64,000 nt of DNA from Actinotignum timonense (GTDB lineage: Bacteria > Actinomycetota > Actinomycetes > Actinomycetales > Actinomycetaceae). A program made the position numbers and the translations under genes. The stretch's first letter is position 1. Each line of letters starts with the position of its first letter. This document shows positions 1 through 8,270 of the stretch, in pieces. The DNA is taken from assembly GCF_030216305.1 (NCBI RefSeq), contig NZ_JASOKT010000007.1, forward strand, positions 1-64,000, given 5' to 3'. Below the pieces are notes generated by a model. It did no database searches. It worked only from the letters and a program-made list of their open reading frames with translations, and was not told the origin of the DNA.

Positions 1-12
1 CCCCCCCCGCAG

Positions 13-876
13 CTAGAGGAGAACCGTCGCCCACTCCCCCGCGCGGCTGAAGCCGACATGCTGGTAGAGCCGCACCGCGGCGGCATTGTAGTCATTGACG
101 TAGAGGGAGACGGTGGGCGCGTGGCGGGCGCGCACCTGATCGACGACGCTGGCCATTGCCCGGGTTGCTATCCCACGCCCGCGCAGGTCGGGAGCGGTCC
201 ATACGCCTTGGATCTGCGCCACTCCCCCGGCCAGCGCACCGATATCCGCCTTGAATTCAACCCGCGGGGCGCCGGTGGTGGGGTCGATGCCCATGCGCAC
301 GAAGGTGCGGCCGGCGCGGATGAGCTCCCGGACCCGGCGTGCGTAGGTGGGTCCGTACACGGTGGGATCGTATCCGACTTCCTCGGTGAACATAGCCACC
401 GCCGCCGGAAAAACAGCGCCAAATTCCCAGGGTTCGGCCGGGCGTACCTGCGGATCGGGCACCACCGGGGAGGCGTGGGTCAGGGAGAGGGAATATTGGC
501 GCGCGCGAACCTCGCGGGCGGGACTCCAGGAGCGCTCCAGGTGCTCCCATAGTCCAAGAACCTGGTCGGCTGGCCCGAGGATGGAGCAGGCTACCCGATA
601 CCGGGACAGAATGTCGTCGCCTAGTTCGCGCAGCCCCGCCGCTGAAAATCCGAGGGGAATAATATTCCCGCCGTCCCAAGCGAGGGCTTCAATATCGCGG
701 CGGTGCATCGCCGCCAGCGCCGAGGATGTTCCCACGCCCATGCGTTCCACATTGACGCGGGCGAGCACGGAATTGATCGGGTCGCGGGCTAAAAATTCCA
801 GGGCGCGGGATTTATCCGCGCCCGTGAGACGGCGCAGCGAGGATGCGGCTCGATGCGGCCAAATGGAGCGTTTCAT
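13..876 (-). CDS. GNAT family N-acetyltransferase (DUF4081-GNAT type)
   Basis: Predicted acetyl-CoA-dependent N-acetyltransferase of 287 residues; substrate unknown. The C-terminal half shows the acetyl-CoA loop RGRGIA and then YVNDYNAAAVRLYQHVGF, the usual end of a GNAT fold. The N-terminal half resembles the DUF4081 domain that precedes GNAT in actinobacterial proteins such as mycobacterial Rv2867c (family knowledge). The frame is open up to 987, but that would overlap the DivIVA-like gene heavily. The ATG at 876 lies 10 bases after that gene's stop and is taken as the start. The Shine-Dalgarno is weak, so translation may depend on coupling to the upstream gene. Confidence 0.85.
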   Translation of the reverse strand: MKRSIWPHRAASSLRRLTGADKSRALEFLARDPINSVLARVNVERMGVGTSSALAAMHRRDIEALAWDGGNIIPLGFSAAGLRELGDDILSRYRVACSILGPADQVLGLWEHLERSWSPAREVRARQYSLSLTHASPVVPDPQVRPAEPWEFGAVFPAAVAMFTEEVGYDPTVYGPTYARRVRELIRAGRTFVRMGIDPTTGAPRVEFKADIGALAGGVAQIQGVWTAPDLRGRGIATRAMASVVDQVRARHAPTVSLYVNDYNAAAVRLYQHVGFSRAGEWATVLL

Positions 877-886
877 CGCGGTGTGT

Positions 887-1426
887 TTACTCCACCGCAA
901 GCAAGACGCTGACAGCTCGCTCGAGGAACACGTCCACGACGGCCTCATCATAAGCATTTTTTCCGCGTGATTCCGGGAAAATAGCATCCCGTACCACTTC
1001 AGAGGTTACGGTTTCTTCGCCGTCGAAATACCGGGCGAGGCGGTCAAGAAGCTCATCAACGTCCGTTTTGCGGTATCCCCAGTCTTCGGCGTCGGCAAAA
1101 CGTTGCCCGGCCGGGCGTAGCAGGCGCGGGTAGAGACTTTTGGCATCCTGGTAGGCGAGGTTGAGCCAGGCCTGTTCCCCGCGCGCCCCGATGGTATTTG
1201 CGCGCTTGAGGTGAATAAAGGCGGCTTCGAGGCGATCAAGGGCGGCATCCACGCGGGCCGGATCGTATCCGCCGCGCTGGCGGGAAAACCCGACGCGCCG
1301 CACATCCGTTTCGTCCATATCGCCAGTTCCCCGCGAATATGCGTCTTTCGCGCGGGCGAGGAAATCATCGACCTGCTCGGTATTGTATCCGCGCGTGAGC
1401 GGACCCACTCGCTTAAACGTGCTCAC
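887..1426 (-). CDS. DivIVA-domain repeat protein
   Basis: A 179-residue soluble protein built from repeated DivIVA-like motifs. An F-x-R-V-G plus R-G-Y-(N/D) pattern followed by VD-x-(F/A)-L occurs at residues 4-25 (RGYNTEQVDDFLARAK), about 43-70 (GGYDPARVDAALDRLE) and more weakly in the C-terminal third (GYRKTDVDELLDRL; AYDEAVVDVFLERA). DivIVA domains bind curved membrane or polar complexes in actinobacteria; this short repeat form is a known but uncharacterised family, and it lacks the long coiled coil of Wag31. The start is GTG with a strong AGGTGA Shine-Dalgarno six bases upstream. It sits between cdsA and the GNAT gene, all on the minus strand. Confidence 0.85.
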   Translation of the reverse strand: MSTFKRVGPLTRGYNTEQVDDFLARAKDAYSRGTGDMDETDVRRVGFSRQRGGYDPARVDAALDRLEAAFIHLKRANTIGARGEQAWLNLAYQDAKSLYPRLLRPAGQRFADAEDWGYRKTDVDELLDRLARYFDGEETVTSEVVRDAIFPESRGKNAYDEAVVDVFLERAVSVLLAVE

Positions 1427-1584
1427 AACTCACCTCACTTGTCTGTGCCAGCACCACGGTGCCGGCATGCCGACCTTCCCTCTTAATGTGCCGCACTCAT
1501 TTTGCCATATGCGCCCGCCACGCGCCGCTCTCGCTCACAGCGCAGCACCGCCCGGTACTACGGTGTGGAAATTTGGAGAGTCCT

Positions 1585-2463
1585 TCAGAACACCCCTTGC
1601 GCCGCAGCGAAGAAGAGGTAGCAGAACGGCGCCCAGAGCAGGATGGAATCGATGCGATCCAGCATGCCACCGTGCCCGGGGAAAATTGCTCCCATATCCT
1701 TGACACCGAGCCAGCGCTTGAGGCGTGATTCAAGCAGATCACCGGCGGTGCAGCACACCACCGCCGCCATACCGATGGCCAGCGCCCACCACGCGCTGTG
1801 CCCCAGGGCCACCGTGGCAAGAAGAAGTGCCACCACCAGGCAGGCCAGCACCGACCCGGCCAGCCCCTCCCAGGTTTTCTTCGGGGAGATGCGCGGGGCG
1901 AGCGGATGGCGCCCGAAAAGCACGCCGGCGGCCCAGCCCCCCGTGTCATTGGCAACGGGCAGGAGGATGAGCGCTGCCACCATCCACGCTGGGGAATCAA
2001 GCTGGCACAGCGCCACCGCGAAACTCCCCAGCACGCTAATCCACAGGGAAACGAAAACTGCGCAGGCGGCGTCGCTCACCTGTGCACGCGCCCGGTCGCG
2101 TATCCCCAGCCACACGGCGCAGGCCACCACCGTCGCCCCGAACGCCAGCATGGCGGCGCCGAGTCCGCGCCACCAGGCAAGCGCCAGTATGGCGATATTC
2201 CCGGCCAGCAGCATCGTGAGCGGGAGTCGAATACGGCGCGCGAGAAACGCGCCCGCGGCCTCCCATACAGCAAAGCTGAGCGCCACCACCACAAGCACCA
2301 CAAAAAGCTCGATGCGCCAGAGAACGCTAAGCGCCACCAGCGCCAGCAGGATGAGCGCGGTGGGGACGGCGGCTTTGAGATTCCGGCCGGCCCGCGAGGA
2401 GGTGGGGCGCGGCGGTTGGGGGGGACGCGGAGCGAGCATGCTCCGCAACGAGGGGCGCGACAT
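1585..2463 (-). CDS. cdsA: Phosphatidate cytidylyltransferase
   Basis: Integral membrane enzyme making CDP-diacylglycerol from CTP and phosphatidic acid, the branch point for phosphatidylglycerol, cardiolipin and phosphatidylinositol. The 292-residue protein has a basic proline-rich cytosolic N-terminus (about 35 residues), then hydrophobic segments, and ends with the CdsA signature, seen as SRLKRWLGVKDMG followed by GHGGMLDRIDS (residues about 255-280). The start ATG shares one base with the frr stop (TAATG), so translation is probably coupled. The order pyrH-frr-cdsA is the usual actinobacterial one. In many relatives rlmN, dxr, a site-2 protease and ispG follow; none is present here. Confidence 0.95.
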   Translation of the reverse strand: MSRPSLRSMLAPRPPQPPRPTSSRAGRNLKAAVPTALILLALVALSVLWRIELFVVLVVVALSFAVWEAAGAFLARRIRLPLTMLLAGNIAILALAWWRGLGAAMLAFGATVVACAVWLGIRDRARAQVSDAACAVFVSLWISVLGSFAVALCQLDSPAWMVAALILLPVANDTGGWAAGVLFGRHPLAPRISPKKTWEGLAGSVLACLVVALLLATVALGHSAWWALAIGMAAVVCCTAGDLLESRLKRWLGVKDMGAIFPGHGGMLDRIDSILLWAPFCYLFFAAAQGVF

Positions 2464-3020
2464 TAGATTTCGAGCAGGTCCTTTTCCTTGCCTTCGAGGA
2501 GCTTATCGATCTGCTCCACGAAGCTCTTCGTCAGCTTTTCCAGTTCGTCTTCGGCGCGCTTGACTTCATCTTCCCCGGCCTCGCCATCTTTTTGAATAGC
2601 TTCGAGGGTGTCCTTCGCCTTGCGACGCACCGCGCGGATGGACACGCGCCCATCTTCAGCGCGGTTGCGAGCCAGCTTGACGTAGTCCTTGCGGCGTTCC
2701 TCGGTCAGGGCCGGGAGGTTCACGCGCAGCACGTTGCCATCATCGGAGGGATTGACGCCCAGGTCAGATTCGCGCAGCGCCTTGTCGATCCCTTGCTTGG
2801 CACCCGGATCGAACGGCGTGATCATGACGGTGCGCGGTTCGGGGATGGTGATGGTGGCTAGCTGCTGGAGCGGCGTGAGGGTGCCGTAGTAGTCCACCAG
2901 AATCGGGTTGAACATCCCGGCGCTGGCCCGCCCGGAGCGGATATGCGAAAATTCTTCGCTGGTTGCTTCAATAGTTTTGCCCATCTTTTCGCGGGCTTCG
3001 CGCAAAGCTTCTTCAATCAT
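2463..3020 (-). CDS. frr: Ribosome recycling factor
   Basis: RRF works with EF-G to split post-termination ribosomes. The 185-residue product has the normal family length and typical N-terminus (MIEEALREAREKMGK), the hinge region IRSGRASAGMFNPILVDYYG and the C-terminal helix KDLLEI. The reading frame is open to 3086, but the ATG at 3020 has an AAGGA Shine-Dalgarno seven bases upstream and matches the family start. Its stop overlaps the cdsA start by one base. Confidence 0.97.
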   Translation of the reverse strand: MIEEALREAREKMGKTIEATSEEFSHIRSGRASAGMFNPILVDYYGTLTPLQQLATITIPEPRTVMITPFDPGAKQGIDKALRESDLGVNPSDDGNVLRVNLPALTEERRKDYVKLARNRAEDGRVSIRAVRRKAKDTLEAIQKDGEAGEDEVKRAEDELEKLTKSFVEQIDKLLEGKEKDLLEI

Positions 3021-3122
3021 ATTTTTTCCTTCGCAGTTTCGTTCACGGCGCGTAGCTACGTGGTACGACGACGCAGCAGCATCCACGCGCCCGATGTGAC
3101 ATATCTTACCGGCTTAGCGGGG

Positions 3123-3872
3123 CTATGCGCCCTGAGCGGAGACCACCGTTCCAATATTCTCACCGCGCAGCGCGGCGGTAACATTCCCCGGCTCGGTCAT
3201 CCCGAAAACCCGCATCGGCAGGGAGTTATTCCGCGCCAGGGCAAAGGCGGCGCCGTCGGCCACCTGGAGGTTGTGGGAAAGCACTGTATCGTAGCTAATG
3301 GTGCTGAGCTTTTCCGCTTCCGGATGGGTACGCGGATCGGCGGTATAGACTCCGTCTACCCCGTTCTTGCCCATGAGGAGCTCATCGCAGCGCAGCTCAA
3401 GGGCGCGCTGGGCGGACACGGTATCGGTGGAGAAGTAGGGCATGCCGGCCCCGGCGCCGAAAATAACCACCCGCCCTTTCTGGAGGTGGCGGATGGCGCG
3501 CAGGGGAATATACGGTTCGGCGATCTGGGTCATCTGGATCGCGGTTTGCACGCGGCACTGGGTGCCGGCCTGCTCAATGAAATCCTGGAGCGCGATCGCG
3601 TTCATGACGGTGCCGAGCATCCCCATATAGTCCGCCCGGGCCCGATCCATTCCGGACTGTTGCAATTCGGCTCCGCGGAAGAAGTTTCCTCCGCCTACAA
3701 CGATGGCCACTTGGATTCCCGAAGCCGCCGCTTCGGCAATTTCCCCGGCGACGCGCTGGAGCACTGCGGCATCGACACCGACGCTACCCGCCCCAAAAGT
3801 TTCTCCAGATAGTTTTAGAAGAACTCGGCGGACTCCATCCGAGCTCGCGTCATGTTCCAGTAGTGTCACCAT
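3123..3872 (-). CDS. pyrH: Uridylate kinase (UMP kinase)
   Basis: Hexameric amino-acid-kinase-fold enzyme phosphorylating UMP to UDP, essential for pyrimidine nucleotides. The 249 residues show the family blocks LLKLSGE (near residue 20), [10 protein letters not shown] (UMP and phosphate binding), the Thr-rich segment around [12 protein letters not shown], and [14 protein letters not shown]. The ATG at 3872 has a GGGAGG Shine-Dalgarno. It precedes frr by about 100 bases and is divergent from the YeiH-type exporter gene. In most actinobacteria tsf lies directly upstream; here two transporter genes intervene. Confidence 0.97.
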   Translation of the reverse strand: MVTLLEHDASSDGVRRVLLKLSGETFGAGSVGVDAAVLQRVAGEIAEAAASGIQVAIVVGGGNFFRGAELQQSGMDRARADYMGMLGTVMNAIALQDFIEQAGTQCRVQTAIQMTQIAEPYIPLRAIRHLQKGRVVIFGAGAGMPYFSTDTVSAQRALELRCDELLMGKNGVDGVYTADPRTHPEAEKLSTISYDTVLSHNLQVADGAAFALARNNSLPMRVFGMTEPGNVTAALRGENIGTVVSAQGA

Positions 3873-3899
3873 TGCCTCCCGTCGCTCAGTTCATCGGGC

Positions 3900-3939
3900 T
3901 TAACCATACCAGCGCGCGCTGAGGCATAATATCCGGGTG
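3900..3939 (+). promoter_or_regulatory. Putative leaderless promoter of the YeiH-type gene
   Basis: A -10-like CATAAT lies at 3925-3930, six bases before the GTG start at 3937, so transcription would begin at or next to the start codon. TTAACC at 3900-3905 is a weak -35 candidate with 19-base spacing. No Shine-Dalgarno sits at normal distance. Confidence 0.4.
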
Positions 3940-5031
3940 TCTAATAAAAATACTTCTTTCGACGCCGCCACGTGGGCGGCGTCCTTGCGCGCCCTCACGC
4001 CGGGCGTGCTGCTCGCCGCTCTCATCGCGGTGGCATCCTGGGGCTTGAGTAAGTTGATGCCCCTGCTCTCTGCCATGCTCTTCGCCATCGTACTGGGCAT
4101 GCTGGTGCGCAACCTGGGACTTATTCCCCGCTCGGCCAACCGCGGTCTCACCTTCACGTCCAAGCGGGTGCTACGCACCGGAGTGGTGCTCCTGGGGCTG
4201 CGCCTGTCCATCCCCGCAATTTTGGGACTGGGCTGGGGCACTCTTATCACTATCATCACCTGCGTGACCGCAACGATGCTCATTTCGGTGCCGCTGAGTA
4301 AACTCCTGCGAGTGCCCCATGCCTCGGCTATTCTCACCGCCGTGGGCACCTCAATCTGCGGAGCCTCCGCGGTGGCCGGAACCTCCGCCGTGGTGCGGGT
4401 ACGTAACGAAGATGAGCGTGATACCGCCGCGGCAACCGCCATTGCCTGCGTCACGCTTTTCGGTACCCTCACCCTGGTGGTCCTCCCCTGGCTGGCCCAC
4501 CTGCTGGATTTGAGCGCCAATCAGGCGGCGGTGTGGATGGGTGCCACCATTCACGAGGTTGGCCAGGTGGTGGCCGCCGCGAATATTTACGGTGGGGTGG
4601 CCGATACCGCGACCGCTGCCAAGCTCGGGCGCGTGGTGTGCCTGGCCGCCGTTATCGCCGTGGTGGGGCTACTGGAGCGCGCCGCTAAGCAACGTGAGGC
4701 CCGCGCCGCGGGGCTGGACGGGGCGGCGCTTGATGCCCACGGGCACACCCGTAGCTCTGCTCCCCTCATCCCGCTGTTTGTGCTCGGCTTCCTTATCGCG
4801 GTGGGGATCGCCTCCGTGCTGGAAAACCAGGCTTGGGCGGCCAGTGCCTTGCAGATTCTTGGTAACGACGTTGCTAACTGGCTTCTCATCGCCGCCATGG
4901 GCGCCATGGGCGCCGGTGTCCACCTCAAGACGATTATGCATACGGGGGCACGCACCGTCCTCTTCGGTTTCCTTCTCACCTTGGTGATTGTGGGGATCGG
5001 GCTGGCTTGCGTGGCCGTTTTCGTGGTGTAG
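3937..5031 (+). CDS. YeiH family putative sulfate exporter (PSE/UPF0324)
   Basis: A 364-residue polytopic membrane protein of the YeiH/UPF0324 family, annotated in databases as putative sulfate exporters; experimental support in the family is thin. It shows about ten hydrophobic segments and the family-typical blocks GVVLLGLRLS, SICGASAVAGTSAVV and HEVGQVVAAA (in the central region). An about 25-residue hydrophilic loop (residues about 248-272) precedes the last four segments. The GTG start at 3937 is set by the N-terminus of the family. The gene is divergent from pyrH and convergent with the FNT gene, and ends before a strong hairpin. Confidence 0.88.
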   Translation: MSNKNTSFDAATWAASLRALTPGVLLAALIAVASWGLSKLMPLLSAMLFAIVLGMLVRNLGLIPRSANRGLTFTSKRVLRTGVVLLGLRLSIPAILGLGWGTLITIITCVTATMLISVPLSKLLRVPHASAILTAVGTSICGASAVAGTSAVVRVRNEDERDTAAATAIACVTLFGTLTLVVLPWLAHLLDLSANQAAVWMGATIHEVGQVVAAANIYGGVADTATAAKLGRVVCLAAVIAVVGLLERAAKQREARAAGLDGAALDAHGHTRSSAPLIPLFVLGFLIAVGIASVLENQAWAASALQILGNDVANWLLIAAMGAMGAGVHLKTIMHTGARTVLFGFLLTLVIVGIGLACVAVFVV

Positions 5032-5057
5032 CAGCCGCGTAGCATCCGACACACGCG

Positions 5058-5095
5058 AAAGCGGGGGCCTCCACTCAGGAGCCCCCGCTTTCTTT
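5058..5095 (+). terminator. Bidirectional intrinsic terminator between the two transporter genes
   Basis: AAAGCGGGGGC and GCCCCCGCTTT form an 11-bp perfect stem, extended by TCC/GGA past a bulged base, with loop ACTCA, followed on the + strand by TCTTT. It lies between the convergent YeiH and FNT genes and can serve both. Confidence 0.85.
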
Positions 5096-5201
5096 GCCCC
5101 GTGGCCGGGTAGAAATCTTGCCCAGCAGTCGGGATGGCCATGCGCCCGTACCTGGGGATGTCCTTGCCCCGTACCCGGGGCGATGGCTATGGCACCGTGG
5201 A

Positions 5202-6083
5202 TTACTTGAGCGGTGCGTCGTAAACGTCGGCTGCGTCGTCGTCACGCAGATACGCAACCCAGAAGTAGGTGGCGAGGATGAAACCGCCGCCCACAATATT
5301 GCCGAGAATCACCACACCGATATTGAGGGCGACGGCGCCCGGCGTGAACGCGGCGTAGTCGGCGAGCCCGTGGCCGGAAGCGAGCACCGCTTCGGAATTC
5401 CAGAAGGCATCCCCGCCCCAGTACTTGCACATGAGGCCGAGCGGGAGCAGGAACATATTGGCGATGGAGTGCTCGAAGCCGGCGGCAACGAAGAGCGGAA
5501 TGGGACACAGGCAGGCGAGAATCTTATCCGCCGTGGACCGCCCCGACTGCGCGATCCACACGCCAGCGCACACCGCGATATTCGCGAGCACACCCAGCAG
5601 GAAGGACTCGGGGATAGAATGCGCGGCCTTGCCCGCCGCCGTGTGGAGGGCAACTTCGCCCCATGCCCCGCCGTTGGCGAGCGCCTGGCCGGCCCCGAAG
5701 ACGAGCAACGCCAGGAACAGTGCCCCAACGAGATTGCCGGCCAGGGAGGTGCCCCAGTGAGCGAAGAAGCGCCGTGGGCGCACCCGCTTGTGGTAGAGCG
5801 GCATGACCGTCATCGTGGTTGAGGTGAAGAGGTCCGAGCCGGTCAGCACCACCAGGATGAGGCCGACGGAGAAGCACAGGCCTCCCAGGACTTTCGCCGG
5901 GCCGAGCGGCCCGTCAGCCAGGCCCTGTTGCGACGTAATGTAGAAAATGTATCCCATGCCAATGAAGGCACCGCCGGAGAGCGCCATCACGAAGGATCGC
6001 GTCAGCGGTTTCTTAGTTTTCTTGTATGCCGCGCGGGCGTTTTCAACCGCGAGGGTATGCGGATCAGGAATGGTTATGCTCAC
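5202..6083 (-). CDS. Formate/nitrite transporter family channel
   Basis: Pentameric inner-membrane channel of the FNT family (FocA, NirC, HSC) passing formate, nitrite, hydrosulfide or lactate; substrate not assignable from sequence alone. The 293 residues have six membrane segments with the family motifs SGGAFIGMGY in the first, the omega-loop region LTGSDLFTSTTM, AGFEHSIANM near residue 205, and the final GNIVGGGFI. Lengths and motifs are normal. The GTG start at 6083 has an AAGGAG Shine-Dalgarno six bases upstream. With the convergent YeiH gene it splits the conserved rpsB-tsf-pyrH block. Confidence 0.92.
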   Translation of the reverse strand: MSITIPDPHTLAVENARAAYKKTKKPLTRSFVMALSGGAFIGMGYIFYITSQQGLADGPLGPAKVLGGLCFSVGLILVVLTGSDLFTSTTMTVMPLYHKRVRPRRFFAHWGTSLAGNLVGALFLALLVFGAGQALANGGAWGEVALHTAAGKAAHSIPESFLLGVLANIAVCAGVWIAQSGRSTADKILACLCPIPLFVAAGFEHSIANMFLLPLGLMCKYWGGDAFWNSEAVLASGHGLADYAAFTPGAVALNIGVVILGNIVGGGFILATYFWVAYLRDDDAADVYDAPLK

Positions 6084-6174
6084 CTCTTACTCCTTTGTCA
6101 GTTCAGCGCCCCTCATCTTATGTGAAAGTGCCCGCTGAGAGCTATAGATATTTACGAGCAGATAGAGACGGGGC

Positions 6175-6272
6175 ACGGTGCGGACGGCGGGCCCTACGGT
6201 GCAGGCTACGGTGCTCTGGGATGGCGGGCCAGTTCGCGGCGCATCATGGTGATCGCCCCTCGCCGACGGTGC
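6175..6272. repeat. Cluster of four ACGGTGC heptamers
   Basis: Exact ACGGTGC copies at 6175, 6196, 6208 and 6266 on the + strand. The same heptamer clusters in another spacer at 32929-33036. Function unknown; it may be a lineage-specific oligonucleotide rather than a regulatory site. Confidence 0.5.
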
Positions 6273-6409
6273 GGACGGTGGGCTGGCCCCGCCCCGCGGC
6301 ACGCGGGGCGGCGTCGTCGTACTAACGGCGCGCATCACCGCGCACACACCGCACCGGCGCCCACCAATCGCACCGCACCTACACGCAAGGCACCGGCGTT
6401 ACATACAAC

Positions 6410-6445
6410 GGAGGGCGGGACGTACTCTCGTACCTCCCGCCCTCC
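6410..6445 (-). terminator. Terminator of the rpsB-tsf operon
   Basis: A 16-bp stem with one mismatch: GGAGGGCGGGACGTAC pairs with GTACCTCCCGCCCTCC around the loop TCTC. It is about 70 bases beyond the tsf stop. On the minus strand it is followed by GTTGTATG, so the U-tract is poor. Confidence 0.75.
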
Positions 6446-6516
6446 GGCGTTTAGCGTTATCGCAACCGAAAGCTAGGCTCCCGGCAACCGGAAACTACAT
6501 CCCGGTGCGCGCAAAC

Positions 6517-7365
6517 TTACTCAGCGTGCGAACCGACGCGCAGGCGCTTGAAACCGGTCACCTTGCCGCCGGTCTGGGACACGATGGTCTTGACCGGGGT
6601 CTTCGGCTCGCGGGCGTAGCCCTGCTCCTCGAGAACGACCTGCTTGTAGAAGCCGTGCATACGGCCTTCCACGATCTTCGGCACGGCCTTTTCCGGCTTG
6701 CCTTCGGCGATGGTCGTTTCGGTGGCGATGCGCTTTTCGGTTTCCACCACGTCGGCCGGAACGTCCTCGATGGAGAGGTACTTCGGGTCGAGCGCGGCGA
6801 TGTGCACGGCGATGTCGTGCGCAACTTCGGCAGCCTTGGCATCGGTGGCAACCAGCACGCCCACCTGCGGGGGCAGGTCGGGGTTGGTGCGGTGCATATA
6901 AGCTTCCACGTGCTCACCCTCGAGGACTTCCACGTGGGAGACTTCCATCTTTTCGCCGATGACGGCGGTCATGGCGGTGATGCGATCCGCAACGGTGCCG
7001 TCGCCCAGCTTGGCGGCGAGCAGCGCTTCCACGGTATCGGCGCCGGAATCCACGGCGGCGGTGAGGATCTCATCGGCCATACCGATGAACTTCTCATTCT
7101 TGGCCACGAAGTCGGTTTCGGCGTTGATCTCCACGAGAATGCCACGCTGGCCGGCAGCGGTATCGGATACGTGCGAGGCCACCAGACCGTTCGCAGCGGT
7201 GCGATCCGAACGCTTGGCGGCGGACTTCATGCCCTTAACGCGCAGGATCTCTTCGGCCTTGGCGGAATCCCCCTGGGCTTCGTCGAGAGCCTTCTTGGCG
7301 TCCATCATGCCGGCGCCGGTCTTGTCACGCAGCGCCTTCACATCGGCGGCTGTGTAATTAGCCAT
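6517..7365 (-). CDS. tsf: Elongation factor Ts
   Basis: Guanine-nucleotide exchange factor that regenerates EF-Tu-GTP. The 282-residue protein starts with the ubiquitin-associated-like domain (ADVKALRDKTGAGMMDAKKA) and contains the TDFVAKNE motif near residue 80 that contacts EF-Tu, followed by the two core subdomains. It ends VTGFKRLRVGSHAE. It is downstream of rpsB by about 30 bases and forms a two-gene unit closed by the hairpin at 6410-6445. Confidence 0.97.
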   Translation of the reverse strand: MANYTAADVKALRDKTGAGMMDAKKALDEAQGDSAKAEEILRVKGMKSAAKRSDRTAANGLVASHVSDTAAGQRGILVEINAETDFVAKNEKFIGMADEILTAAVDSGADTVEALLAAKLGDGTVADRITAMTAVIGEKMEVSHVEVLEGEHVEAYMHRTNPDLPPQVGVLVATDAKAAEVAHDIAVHIAALDPKYLSIEDVPADVVETEKRIATETTIAEGKPEKAVPKIVEGRMHGFYKQVVLEEQGYAREPKTPVKTIVSQTGGKVTGFKRLRVGSHAE

Positions 7366-7394
7366 GCTTCACTCCTCACTTGTAGCGCTCAGGC

Positions 7395-8270
7395 TTAGGC
7401 CTGGGCGTCAGCTTCTTCGGACTTGTTTTCTTCGGATTCGGTGGCTTCGGCCGGAGCTGCTTCGGCTTCCGCGGCGGGAGCGGCTTCTTCAGCCTTGGGG
7501 GCTTCTTCGGTAGCTTCCCCGGCCGCGAGAACTTCGCGTTCCCATTCGGGCATCGCATCTTCGGTGGCGTTCTTGCCGGCACCGCGGGCCAGGAGGCCTT
7601 CGGCTACCGCATCACCGATGACGCGGGTGAGCAGCCCGACGGCGCCGATGGCGTCGTCGTTACCCGGAATCGGGTAGGCCACTTCGTCCGGATCGCAGTT
7701 GGTGTCCAGGATGGCAACCACCGGAATATTGAGCTTATTGGCTTCGGAGACCGCGAGGTGTTCCTTGTTGGTGTCCACAACCCACACGGCGGAGGGCAGG
7801 CGGTGCATATCGCGCAGGCCGCCGAGGGTCTTCTCCAGCTTGTCCTTTTCGCGGGACAGCATGAGGAGTTCCTTCTTGGTCAGGCCCGAGCCGGCAACGT
7901 CCTCGAAGTCCATCTGCTCGAGTTCCTTGAGGCGTTCAATACGCTTGGCAACGGTCTGGAAGTTGGTGAGCATGCCGCCCAGCCAACGTTCGTTCACGTA
8001 GGGCATCCCGGTGCGTTCGGCCTGTTCCTTCACGGCTTCCTGCGCCTGCTTCTTGGTGCCCACAAAGAGGATATTTCCGCCGTGCGCCACGGTTTCCTTA
8101 ACGAAATCGTAGGTGCGGTCGATATCGGCGACCGTCTTGCGCAGGTCAATAATGTAAATCGAGTTACGATCCGTGAGGATGTAACGCTTCATCTTCGGGT
8201 TCCAACGGCGGGTCTGATGCCCGAAGTGCACACCAGCTTCCAGCAGCTGGCTCATGGTGACGACAGCCAT
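7395..8270 (-). CDS. rpsB: 30S ribosomal protein S2 with acidic C-terminal extension
   Basis: Ribosomal protein S2 of 291 residues. The start ATG at 8270 ([20 protein letters not shown]) matches the family and has an AAAGGA Shine-Dalgarno; the frame is open upstream to 8375 but has no S2 sequence there. S2 blocks are seen at [35 protein letters not shown] and [13 protein letters not shown]. About 45 residues of Ala/Glu-rich tail follow the S2 core, as in several actinobacteria. First gene of the rpsB-tsf unit. Confidence 0.97.
   Translation of the reverse strand: MAVVTMSQLLEAGVHFGHQTRRWNPKMKRYILTDRNSIYIIDLRKTVADIDRTYDFVKETVAHGGNILFVGTKKQAQEAVKEQAERTGMPYVNERWLGGMLTNFQTVAKRIERLKELEQMDFEDVAGSGLTKKELLMLSREKDKLEKTLGGLRDMHRLPSAVWVVDTNKEHLAVSEANKLNIPVVAILDTNCDPDEVAYPIPGNDDAIGAVGLLTRVIGDAVAEGLLARGAGKNATEDAMPEWEREVLAAGEATEEAPKAEEAAPAAEAEAAPAEATESEENKSEEADAQA

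Larger units (their letters stand above)
6084..6516. other. 433-base intergenic region between the FNT gene and tsf
   Basis: No supported gene. The part near 6084 holds the FNT Shine-Dalgarno and presumed promoter (TAAGAT-like hexamer read on the minus strand near 6116). From 6175 to 6272 the heptamer ACGGTGC occurs four times. The end near tsf carries a strong hairpin at 6410-6445. Confidence 0.6.

Noticed and set aside
1..12. Run of eight C at the window edge
   Set aside because: At the very edge, after a gene end; it cannot be judged as a phase-variable tract without flanking sequence.
6087..6476. Short frames in the spacer between the FNT gene and tsf
   Set aside because: Low-complexity Arg/Pro/Ala sequence over the heptamer repeats and the terminator; no start signals.
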